Positions 1 to 11,580 of a stretch of 64,000 nucleotides of DNA are shown piece after piece. The notes below the pieces were generated by a model, which did no database searches, was not told the origin of the DNA, and worked only from the letters and a program-made list of their open reading frames with translations. Within the stretch, counting starts at the first letter, position 1; the number at the start of each line of letters is the position of its first letter. Source of the DNA: Corella eumyota (lineage: Eukaryota > Chordata > Ascidiacea > Phlebobranchia > Corellidae). The stretch spans positions 8,990,001 through 9,054,000 of the forward strand of contig OY720101.1 in assembly GCA_963082875.1 (NCBI GenBank), in the 5' to 3' direction. A program made the position numbers and the translations under genes.

Positions 1-3000
1 GAAACTAAAAACGAATTAAGGCAATTATAATTCAAAGAAAGGCTTGTTTTAAATTTAAGCCTTTTAATTTGATTACCAGCCAATTAAGTAGATACATTTA
101 CGCTTTTTGTTTTGTTGAACAACGTTACATGTATGGTGCACACATCACGAAAACACTTATAACTTAAGACCTGTTATTAAAGGATGTCACAATGCTATTA
201 AAAGTTGTGTTGTCTGACTGATGTAAGCCTAATTTTTATAAAATAACAGTAGATTTAGATATGCTATAGTCAGGAATTGGTTTTAAAAAACGGTAACATT
301 TTCAACTAAGTGTTTTGCCTGTAGTGAACTGCATTTATGTACAGACGTAGGCCTTTCAATTTGTTGGTTGTTAAAATACACCCTTATCAATTGTTAAATG
401 TAACTGACAAATAGCAAAAATTGAGTCAAATCTATTTTAAGGGGAATTTACGTAAAGCTATCTGGCTGCATGTAATTTAGCAATTGAGTGTAGGGGATAA
501 TTTGATTGCGTGCTGCATACCAATCGGGCAAACGTTTAGTAACATTCTATTAGGGGGCTATTCTGTAAACTATTACCAGGTGTCAAATGAAATTATGGTC
601 GTTTAAATTGACCAGTATTGTGCTAGTTTATATAGCGTAGATCTTGAATACGGTAGGTAGTACTTTGCAAGTAATTTGACAGTCGTCAATGGAATTTGGA
701 ACTGTGGAATTAGCTTGCACTGTATAAACTTTGGATAATTTAAAGTGCCAGTTATATAAAGGTCAAAATAAATCCGTGACAATTCATAGAAATAATATAA
801 AATATATTTCGTCACAAATCAAAAAAATAAAATGTAGTACTTAATAGAAAAAGAATTATTTATTAAAATCACCATGTGAGTTACGTAAGAAAATCTCAAT
901 TTTTGATTGATCGATTTGTTAATTGTTTTAAAGAATGACGTAAATATTGCATACATGCCAATATTATTAAATGTATAGCTCAAAATTTGTAACCATAAAA
1001 ATCCTATTGATTAAACCTATACGCGTTAATCATAATACTATGCCTTGGACTAGATGATTTGTCTAAGCCTAATCAACAACTCCGCTAAACGCGGTGTCAA
1101 ATGACATCCGAAAGGAAGTAGTCCTCCCTACCCATGTTCGGCGTACGCTAACTCGAAAGTGAATATCGTATCACCTGTTTAAAAGGTAGGCCCGAAACAT
1201 TGCAAATCGCCCGTAACGGCTTGCTTGTCTGGTCTCTTTCATAAGAGGTCCGAAACATGTTGCGCTCGCCAGTTTTCCTACTTGTTTTCCAATTGGAGCA
1301 CTTAAACGGGCAATATCATCACACCTATCAGCCCGAGAATGAATATTTCATGTTAAAATTAATGTCTACAACTTGGTAGGGGAGCTATGTCGTCGGGTTC
1401 AATTATCCGCAACCATAGGGACCTATACATAGGCCCTGTTTTGCGTGAGCCTGAAGTTTCGCAAGCTTTCTCACGCCCTAGTCTCAAGACATGTATCCTA
1501 AGATAGTTGAAAAAAAAATCAAACTGGTATTGCAACATATTGTGAATTAATAAATTAGTTTTAAGAATTAAGCAGTCGTATATACATATTAATTTTTTAT
1601 TCGAGTCATATGAGAATTTAATCTTTTTTTTTAATCAGATGATAAAAACTTATTTATATTTCAAACTTATCAGAACAGTATACGAATAACAACTAGCTTT
1701 ATCGATATTTTTTAATCAATTCGACTCTAATTACTAAAAATAAATAATTATCAATGTTTTCCCAGCTTTTTTCAGACCACAGGGTTAAGGTCTTAAGACC
1801 ATCTACCTTGTTTTGTGTAAAAAATACGAAGAGTTAACTTGAATTTTTCCTCCCAATAAAAAATCTTAATCGGTAAGTACCTAAATTCATTTATATTTTT
1901 TAATGGTTACATTAATTCTTCGTGGTACATTAAAAAAATAAAAACAACTTGAACTTATATATTTGTTGTGATAATATATGTATGTTAATTTTCCAGTCAC
2001 GTACGTATAAGCTTACTTAAATGATTTAACACAAACCGGTCATTTAATATTCTTGTAACGTATTTTAGAGGGTGTAGCAGTCAGTTATATTTATTTGTTT
2101 GCGCGCCTTCCGATTATTCTCGCAAGTTGTAAAGTCGTGTGTGGCATGATATATCACGACTTTCTGAGGTTATTAATCGACGTAACATATTGCGCAAATA
2201 CTCTCCCAAAAAAACGTCGCAGTACAAAAAGCGCACTTTTTCTATTACGGCGCATTTTTGTTTTGTCTGTAATTATTTTGTTTGTGAGGCATTCCACGGC
2301 TGGTAAATGGCGGTTGCGGCCTAAGACCACAATATATCGCATGTCAGAAAGGCTTTAAAGCTCTGGCTGCGCGCTAAAAATAGCACGTCGAAAGTTATTT
2401 GCAGAAGACCTTTGTCTGATGCATCAGCCTTGTAGCTGGTATAGTGAGATATCCCACACTATAATCGTCGGGTGTAGCGTTATTTGAATGAGAGCTAATC
2501 TGCTGTAATGTTATAACGAGATGGCCTACGCCCTAGTTTCTAGCTTGGCTAACTCGGGCCTACGCCTACCCTAATCCAAACCGGCTACAATTGAAATATT
2601 AAACACATGTTGTTTGGGCGCCATTTTTTTAATGCGCGCGCATTCCTCGGCTGCCGCAGTTAAAGCGACAATGCGGTTGTTTTTGGGGGCTCGAAAACAA
2701 GATTGGTAATATTTTTATCACAAATTGTTGTCGTTCGGCATGTCATTAGGCTTTGAAGTTTGGATTTTGGGGCTTGATACCTTGGTTTGTTCCTTTTAAA
2801 TTTGTTTGCGACCGGCCGTTTAGGGTCTAATTTTTGGAACGTCATTACAACTATTAGATGATGTTTTTGCCGTAATCAGATCTTAGTCCACTCCCTTTCT
2901 CCTTTTGAAGTTTACTAATTAGCGACGAAAACGTGCAAATACGACGGAACGGTATTAACCTTGTGTCAGCGACCCGTCGACGTCACTACTGAATTAATTA

Positions 3001-3690
3001 CCTGTGTTCGACTTGAACCTGAGTTGTCATCGGTTAACAAAAACACCTGATTTATCTCGTGTCATTGTTCTTTAATCGCGGTAGCTTAGATGGGCGTGAG
3101 TTCGGGTCAAACAAACAGTTAAACGCTTAGCTTTGTATCTATACCATAGCACAGAAGGTTTACCTTAAAAAAACTAGTTTTTTATTTTAATATATCTTGA
3201 ATGACGCAGTGGCAACGAATTAATAAGGCATTGATAAGTTTATGATCAATCAACTTGTTAACCTTACCGTGTTTGGGTATCGTGGATTACCTAGGATTGC
3301 ACTTCAAAGCAGTGCGTAATACGTAGTACGCCTTGACGTTAGGAAGAAAAGTAACTTCCAAACGAATACGATATATTACGTGAAATAAGAAAACGTCGGA
3401 TTAGGAGCATGCCTTACACGATAAATCATCAAAAAGTATATCTTAATACTCGCTTTGACGCTTTGGCGACGCATTTGGGCAGATGAGTTTTATCAATAAC
3501 GCAAAGGCAAAAAGGAATTTTGTGTGGGTCTTTCTTGCTATTCTACAATGTATTCGTTTTATTAACCCAAGTTTAATATAGTTTAACGCGTTAGAATTCT
3601 TAAGATCGTATTCAGGATTTGTTTAACATTTTTTTCGCTCAATTTTTCAACGACTTAGTATCAAGTGTGTGTTTTTTCCCGAAAATAGAA
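1..3690. other. Non-coding region, no gene recognised
   Basis: AT-rich DNA with two more GC-balanced patches, about 1080-1480 and 2090-2860. Short open frames overlap on both strands near 2.1-2.35 kb, but none shows a domain, a convincing splice site or protein-like composition. It may contain upstream regulatory DNA of the hormone-like gene at 4.8 kb. I see no RNA gene here. Confidence 0.5.
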
Positions 3691-3695
3691 ATTGC

Positions 3696-4145
3696 TGACG
3701 TCACGGGAAGTATCGTGTGGATTCATTTTTTCTAATGCATGTTGGCGATGTTTTTTTTGTTAGAATTCGATTTTGACCGCCTATGCCTGGCTATAGTGAA
3801 TTGAAAATAACAGCGAATCTATTTTCGACTTTAAGTCACCCATGATACAATCGCATCCCGCGTCTGACGTCACACTTTGCCATTGTTTTCCGCGCCGCAT
3901 ATTGTATCGCCGATAGTATTTCCAAAATTTACTAGAAATGCTGTTAATTGAACTCGAGCCGGGAAAGATTCGGAAATGTTTGTGACGTCATAATTTATGA
4001 TCCCGCTACGGTACTGTGTGTGTCTGCTGACCAACTAATTATGTTAAACGGGTCAATAAACCGAGCTGTATGTTCTCAGTCCTGTTTTTCTTTGTAGTGG
4101 AAGAAAACTCGAGTCCAGAATTTGGATGGTACGGTGGTGACGTCA
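3696..4145. promoter_or_regulatory. Cluster of four perfect CRE palindromes
   Basis: The 8-bp palindrome TGACGTCA occurs exactly at 3696-3703, 3865-3872, 3983-3990 and 4138-4145, spaced 118-169 bp apart. This is the full cAMP-response element bound by CREB/ATF-type bZIP factors. An 8-mer is expected about once per 65 kb at equal base composition and less often in AT-rich DNA. Four in 450 bp, 0.7-1.1 kb upstream of the hormone-like start codon, therefore look like a cAMP-responsive enhancer or promoter. That function is inferred. Confidence 0.6.
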
Positions 4146-4499
4146 CGAAACCGTTTAACGACTACCATAAAACATGCCGTCATCTTTTTGATTCGTTTAA
4201 TCGTTACGCGAATTGGTACGTTTAAACTACAAATTACTGGGATAATTAGACGCCACGATCGCAGAGGCATTACCTCATCGCATATACTTTCAGACAACTT
4301 GCGCGAATACTTTGTTCAAAAAAATTAAAATTTACTCCTCTGAAACAATATATTTTATAAGTTTTTATGTATTTTTCAATTTTGTTATGAAATGGCGGAA
4401 ATTCCTTTCCTTGTAGCGTTAGGCCGAAATCGTTAAAATTTGGTTGGAAATCAATATTTTTATTGGCGCACGAAAAAGGGAAACAGTAACTTTTGTGCG

Positions 4500-4507
4500 T
4501 ATAAAAA
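4500..4507 (+). promoter_or_regulatory. Possible TATA box of the hormone-like gene
   Basis: The sequence tataaaaa lies about 320 bp upstream of the ATG at 4821 and downstream of the CRE cluster. It is the best TATA match in that interval. It would put a start site near 4530 and leave a 5'UTR of about 290 bp, possibly split by an intron. Confidence 0.35.
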
Positions 4508-4820
4508 CGAGCGAACGATACAGGTAGTCGTAGCTATTTCGTTTTTGAGCTTATCTGCAACCGATAAAAAAAGTTACTTAGCAAGTTAACCAAAGGCATG
4601 CTTATAAATTGCTGACTTAAAATTTAACTGTAACTTACTAAGACTAGATTAGAAATTGAGTTAAAGGGTTTAGGTTTGACATTTATTTCGCTTATACAAA
4701 TGTACATAATTAAAAATATCACTGTTTTTGTTTCTAGAACTAGCATTACCAATTTAAACTAAAAGAAGTTTTTGCCAAATTGTATTATTGAATTTATCGC
4801 ATACTTAGACATATTGCAAG

Positions 4821-5688
4821 ATGAACTTTGCAAAGATTTCAATCGTTATTCTGAGCATTTTCAGCGTTTGTGGAACTGCTTTTGCGCGAGCAATTTTTAA
4901 CCAACAAGACAATTCCGAAACGGAAGATGACACGCACACATTACGGTAAGACCTTTAATTTTTTTAAGAAGAATGCATAGTTCTTTTTGCCATTTATGTT
5001 GAAAAGCAAAAAGAACTTTTTATTTTTTAATTTTTTTTTTTTATTTATTTTTTTTTATATTTCGTTACTGTGTTTTTTAAGTCAATTTCGTTACTGTGAT
5101 GGTTTAAATTTTATTAAAAAAATAAAGTGCATTGTTTGAAGGCATTGAATGTAAAAACGTTTAAATGGCCTGTTTGTTATTTGCAACGCCGTTTTTTAAA
5201 ACCTTTTTGTAAAACGCAGAAAGCGATCAGCGGAAACTTCACTTCTTAACAAAAACGCACGCGAGAAGCAATCCCACATTCGAAGGTTGGCCCTCTCGCA
5301 ACTGTTGGAACGCATTAACACCAGCGGACAAGAAATCGAATTAGATGAGGGTTTACCCAGTGATGTCAACCCGACTGTAATCACAAAACTCCGAGGTCAC
5401 GGTCACGGAAGTGGATCCGGCGGAAACCGACGACGGGGCCGAAAGGGACGAAAGCGAAACCGAAAGAACAGGAAGGGAAAGAAGCGCCGAGGACGAAAAT
5501 CCAGAGGACGAAGATCGCTCGTCGAGGCCATCGCAACAATGCTGGAAGATGATATGATAGGTGATGATGTTGTTAACGCAATCGCAGCTGTCGTCCAGCC
5601 CGAAATCGAGTACTCAGGCGAGGTTAGCCGAGCGGCAGAGATCGTACGAGCATCGGCTAAAAAATGTGAGTGTAAAACCTTGGCATGA
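4821..5688 (+). CDS. Secreted PTH/PTHrP-like prohormone
   Basis: There are two exons, 4821-4945 and 5220-5688, joined in phase 2 (about 197 aa). The N-terminus is a clear signal peptide (positive start, hydrophobic core, Ala-Phe-Ala near residue 22). A short acidic pro-segment ends in Arg-Lys-Arg. After that site comes a segment that aligns without gaps to PTHrP residues 2-34. It matches Glu4, Leu7, Leu8, Gln16, Arg20, Arg21, Leu24, Leu27, Ile31 and Thr33, with similar residues at 13 (Arg/Lys) and 28 (Leu/Ile). Further on is a 30-residue Arg/Lys/Gly-rich stretch placed like the basic nuclear-targeting region of PTHrP, then an acidic helix-like C-terminus. The intron falls just before the dibasic site; vertebrate PTH genes also carry an intron in the pro-segment, from memory. 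The mature N-terminus is one residue shorter than in vertebrates. AATAAA lies at 5702-5707. The secreted prohormone call is solid; the PTH-family assignment is inference from memory-based alignment. Confidence 0.72.
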
Positions 5689-5709
5689 TCCATTAAAGGC
5701 GAATAAAAC

Positions 5710-8700
5710 TTACCGTATTCGGCCTGATTATGCATGTACAAACAGCAATGTTGCATCCCGGAAGCAGCTGATGCTATGTATTAGTAGTAACCTAGTAAAA
5801 AAGCATGCATTTTATATTAGCCTGCAACGAAGTAAATTATTTTCTTTTACTTTGACCATCAATACGTTTTACGTATATTTGAAATATTTACTCAAAACTT
5901 TTAAATGATTTTTTTAAATTGATGTTTTACTGTAGTGGCATGAATAGCATACCTTGATTACTTTTTTTTTGACCGCCTATTATATCCTAATGACGAAATA
6001 ATGGCAAAAATTATTTAAATAATTTTAAATAATGCCTTTATTATTCTATATTTTATTTATAGACGGCATAGTTAAACCATTCGCACGTAAAACTATTTTT
6101 TTTCTTTCATTATTTATTAAATGCATGGTAATTGCTTACGAATTCAAGATAGTTGCATGCTACAACTGTTATCTTTTTTTTTGTTCTTTATTCGACGAAG
6201 CTTGTTTTATAAGCGGCAAAATAGAATTTTTTTTTCTATTTGCGGAATACTTATGTACATAGTTTTCTCTTACTTTTATACGCGTGGTACTCGTAAATTT
6301 TCTAATTTATTTTCAATTTTTTGAATTTTTATTGCATGAAGATTTTGCCTGTGAATTTTTACCGATTGGGAAATTTTCCTTTGCGTTATTAGTTGCATTA
6401 TTCTACTGTGAAACTACGATTTTGTCTTTGCATGAAATCCGCTTCAATTATGTAAATACATATAAATATGATTGTTCCTTAAAAAATGGCATGATTAGTT
6501 TTATATTCGACCAGTTAAGAGCATATTTTGACGATTATTTTATATCGATTACAGAATCGAAAGGCGGACTTTACCTTACTGAGTCGCCGTATGATTACGC
6601 CGATGGGCCCGGGGTCAAGGCATCAACTTAGCAAGAGCAAGTAAGGCTGGACTCACCTTGTACTTATGCCCGGGGACAGAGACTCACACACTGGCTTAAT
6701 CCTTGTACAACTTTTTGCTAAAGTAAACACACAACCGACCGGGTCAATTCGAAAGAAATTGTATCCGAACTATTATAAAGATATTAGTAGGCCCAATTCG
6801 ATTTCACAGAAAATTACGAGTTTCACTTTCTCCGTAACGGAAAACGGTTAAGGCCCACTTCCTCTTAGTTTTATTTTTAGATTGCACATTTGCTTTTATT
6901 TATACTTTTATACCTTTTTTATTGAGCTATTCTTTTTATTATTATAAAAGTTATTTATTTTTTATTTATATTATGTTCTATTTACACACGCACACTTTTT
7001 CCACCGACTATTTGCTCAGGATTTTTTTCTGACCTAAAAAACTGCAGCACGCCTTTAGCACACAGCCTATTAACCCAACTTATAATAAGTAACATAGTAA
7101 GTTACCTTATTTTTTTTAATAAAATTTTGGCCAAAAATTAACAAATATTTTTTTTGCACAGCTAATTCACGCAAGCCCGATTAAAACACTGCCCGCTAGC
7201 GGGTTAGTTATTAAATGAGTTTCCCTGGTTTGGGGATTTTTTTTGCACTTTTTACACAACTAATTATTATATTAACATTAACCTATTTGTTTTTATATAT
7301 TGTCTGATACGAAGTTAAGAAAAGTTCTACGCATTTTGTACGTTTAGTATTATTAGTTTATTTTTGTCGTTTTAAAACCTTGTTACTTATTTTAAACGAA
7401 AATCCTGTTGTTTTGCTTCCATTGCCTATAGATATTTTAAAAAATGTACCACTGTAAGATTTTAATAAAAAAATAGAAAAAACAAACAAAGCATTAATTT
7501 AAGCCGAAGAAAATATGGAATTGCTTAGAAAGGACAGCTTTATATTTTTGATTGGTCAAACATAGCAATTAAATTTCGACTATAGCCTAATCAAAAACAA
7601 CATAGTACTAAGTGAAAGCACGAATGATGTGTTTATAAATATATTAAATTATTATTATCCCTGTTTAAAAAGCATTTTCAGCATATAAAAAAAAAGTATT
7701 TTATATATACCCCCTTTTGTAAAAAATGACTCGATCGTTTAAAATATATTTAAAACAAACCAATTAGTAAATCACGATTGTTTACATAAGTCTAAATTCG
7801 TGTTAGGTAGACTAGGGAATAATCCGAATTCTGCTATAGACCGCGCGTAATTATAAATATATGTGAAATTTTCACACGGCGAAAAGGGCGTTAATGCCTA
7901 ACCACGCGTAACAAACATATAGTCTTACGTCACAATTACAAAAAATTTACCTAAAATACATAAGCTAATAGCATTCCGTTGCTGCATTAGGTCGTTGGGA
8001 AGATGGCCTAATACGGTCAATTACCGCTAAATTTGCTACCTTAGAACACCATCATCAGGAAGCTACAGTGGTTAAGTTAATATTAACGCTACGTCACTGG
8101 TGTGATGTAAACATAAACATAGCAAAAAATGAACTACGCCAGGTTCAAATTGAGTTGTTTAACTTAAAGACACAAGTAGGCCTGTTATGGCTTGAGCTTA
8201 TTGTGAAATGGTCTATTGCTGTTTGATGTGTATATTTTTAATCTATATTTCATTTGTAAACACTAGACGTCCGCTTTACGAGAAAATTGATTGTGTATGT
8301 TAATAATAACACTCTGTAACGTCACAATGTAAACTCTTGTTCCGTCACGGAGAGTTTCTGATACATCCACCTGGAAATTACCAAAATATTTCGAATTTAA
8401 TTTGTTTATTAGTTTATGGTCATTAGCAATGAAAATCGAATCATACCGTGATACGTCATATTATTTGTCCCCCTATTTAAATGCGCTGTTGATGGCCGAA
8501 AGGCTAAAACAACGTAGACTAATAGCCAATACGTTTATCTTGCGTCAGGTATAAACATTTCTCTTGGCCTGTTGTCGTTATTATTCATTTATATTGAAAT
8601 TATTTTCTTCCTGTATATCATTATAAGTAAGAGAAATGGCTAACGAGTTCACAGTTAAATTCATCTGACTTGCACTTACCCTTCTTGTAGTATATACACT

Positions 8701-11580
8701 ACATCAAGCATTAAAACTTGTATTTTTCTCTAAGTAAACATTAAATAAGTCCCCATTGTTTAAACATCAAAAACATTTTAAGTTGACTTGTCATACGGTT
8801 GCGTACGAAAACAAAAATATATTTAGGCTATTTAAGAGCAATTTATGGCATTTTGGGGTCAATTTTCGGCGTTAACTAGACCTCATTCGTGATATGAGTA
8901 AAGATGTTATTGTTAGGTCAGAGCAACGTTAGTTTTTTAAAAGGCATGTTTACTCAATGTGAAACAAACGCATTTACAAATTCCACGAATTTGTATGCTC
9001 AGTGCGGACGTGAGACCATGGCCTATATTAATTCCGCATTTAAATATTTTTAGGTCAAATCACATCAAACAACGCCTTCCGTGGGTTTATGACACTAATA
9101 ATCTTATAATCTGTGTAGTTACTAAGTAACACCCGACTGTATGAATGACAATTTAAAGGCCCATACGATATTTACAGATATGTTTTAAATATCCAATTAT
9201 ATTCGATTGTATTTTTTTATCGTGTCAGATTTTTTGTAAAAAGGTGATAAGTGGAGGGCAAAGTTTGCCTCTATTTATAGGGCATCTCATAAATCATTCT
9301 TAAGCGTTTACCGTTACAGTTCATAGAACGTTTAGACAGTTTAGATTGATATCGCTCCTAAATAAATCAAATCGTAGCATTTTCAAGAGCCATTGAGGTA
9401 AACGCGTCCAAATATAAAAATTACGGAAAGTGTGTTGTTTTGGTGACATGCAAAACAACGAATGATAGTTGTTTTTTTGCGAAAATATAACAAAAAATGT
9501 GTCATTAGACTTAACATCAATGCTTACGCATCTGCCTGTTGAAACCAACAAATCAATACATCAAAATCCTTTTATTTTCTTTTTACTTCATCATGTTTGT
9601 TAAAATAATAAAACCACCCCATAGAAATATTAAAAAATATTGCTCGAAATAAATACTGATTCGTGTTAGTTTTGAAATCGGGTTGATAAAACTTTTCAAC
9701 GATAGCAAAGGATATGGCTTTTAATAACCGCTCTATTGTTCAAGTTTATTTTTTTATTCCGCGATTTGTCCTCGACAACCAAACAAGTTTATTATTTTAA
9801 TCCCCCACAAACTTTCAACTTCCTATGGATTTTGTCACCTCTTTGTTTTCTACAACAACAAGGTAGTGAGGTCATGGATAAATTTTGTTCATTTTTTTGA
9901 AAGGGTTTTCAGTAGATATTCACGTCATTATTTTTAGTAACCATTTCTATATTTTGGGTTTAAAATTTGATATTTGGAATTTTATAACCCCCACTATAGT
10001 TTTTTTTACATTTCTAAAGGTCAAACATCTGTTTTTTTTTTAAATAAACAACGAGAAAGTATACTTGAGTATTCTAAAAATGCAATTTTGCATTTCAAAT
10101 CAATAGTTGAAAGTATGTTTTATTGATTTTAAAATTCTTTTTTGTTTTGGTGTCAAGTAGTATGATCTAGTCAGGATATAACCTGCTTCTTACAACTGAA
10201 CATTTGTTAAACATATTTACATACGTTATATATTAATATATTTTATTATTTTTTGTTGAACAAAGTTTGCCTGCAGTATAATCCGTAAACCAAAGAACTA
10301 TGTCTTAACCAGTTTACAATGTACCCAATGCCGACGGTTTGACGTTTTTAGGCGCAATTTAATAAAAGTTTGCGTTAAGCAAAAGCGTCATCTGAAGGTC
10401 GCCATAAAACTAGACAGCGTACACTACAACGCCTTAGCCAAGTGAACTCTATATATATGTGTACTTTAAATAGAGTTTTGTAACTATACGCGTTGCATGT
10501 TGACTTTTTAAACCATAAGTACATAAAGTACGCCAAACATTGATTATATTGCATAATGACATTTTTAATGATTTACGAACGGGTAAACGTACCTGGCGTA
10601 ATAGGTACGTGCATAAGTAAACGCGAATGACTGAGCAGAATGATTTTTAAATTAAGTTTAAATATTGTTCACTTCACATTAGCAGGCAATAAATGAGTAT
10701 ATATAATATAGATTTGTGATATAATTGAATGCCTGTTTAATATTTGTGTGATAACAATTTTTCTTTAAAATTATAGTTAATATATCGTTAGCAAGCCTTA
10801 CTTTCATTGTAAATTTATAGATTCAGTTTTTGTTAGTTAAATATATTTTCGCAAAGGCAAAAGTGTAATAAAACTTTTTTTAAATTTTTTAAAATTTTCC
10901 ATTGTTTTATTTAAAAAAAAACAAACGTAGTGTTTGATTAGCTTTTTAATTAACAAAGGAGTAAACTTTGCAATTCGCACAAATAAAAAAAAAATATTTG
11001 ATAGAACCTTCTTGGTATAAGGTGGAATGTTTATGCAAGTTTAAAAAGCAGTATTAGTTTTAATACATTTCTCGGTAGTAACAACAACTTATGTTTACAT
11101 GCCAACAGGTTATTTTAAAACTTTTATCGGTTGATTTGTTTTCCTTTAGTTTTCAAAGGAGTAACTTCAAAACGTGTTTCATAAATTTTTGTTTTAAAAT
11201 CTAGCTTAGCATTTGGAGATTTTTTTAATTCACGGCGATAAACAATCGTTGTTCAGGTTTTCAACAAACCAAATTGGTTGCTTATATTTAATTTTTTTTA
11301 AACACCTTTTTGTATTAACAATTGATTTTTTATTTTAAGACTCAAAACAAAAAATAATTTGATTTAGAAGTGGTTGCACGTATGATTAACTTTTTGTTAA
11401 TGGTTAATTTTAAATATAACTTAAAAATAAGTGTTAGGCTATGCTTAGTTTGGTGTTTGATGAAATATAACTTAGTTTGCTTGACTTACCACATGGACCG
11501 CAATTTTGTTAATAATAAAAAAATACATTAAATTTAATTTTAATTTTAGAGTCACTATTTTATGTTAAAATAAAGATAAA
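5710..11580. other. Long intergenic region, no gene recognised
   Basis: About 5.9 kb of AT-rich DNA. Overlapping open frames at 6032-6631 on the + strand are Phe/Tyr/Leu-rich translations of AT-rich sequence with no recognisable domain. A GC-richer patch lies at about 6545-6850. I see no tRNA, repeat array or convincing exon. The last kilobase presumably holds the promoter of the SLC5A gene that starts at 11581. Confidence 0.5.

Noticed and set aside
2095-2358. Overlapping open frames on both strands
   Set aside because: No domain, no splice sites, no upstream promoter match; the frames overlap on opposite strands, which is common in a GC-richer patch by chance.
5403-5756. Minus-strand open frame opposite the hormone-like gene
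   Set aside because: It is the antisense shadow of the Arg/Lys-rich coding exon; the plus-strand frame has a signal-peptide exon and proper splice sites.
6032-6631. Chain of overlapping + strand open frames
   Set aside because: Translations are Phe/Tyr/Ile-rich, as expected of AT-rich non-coding DNA, and no motif or exon structure was found.
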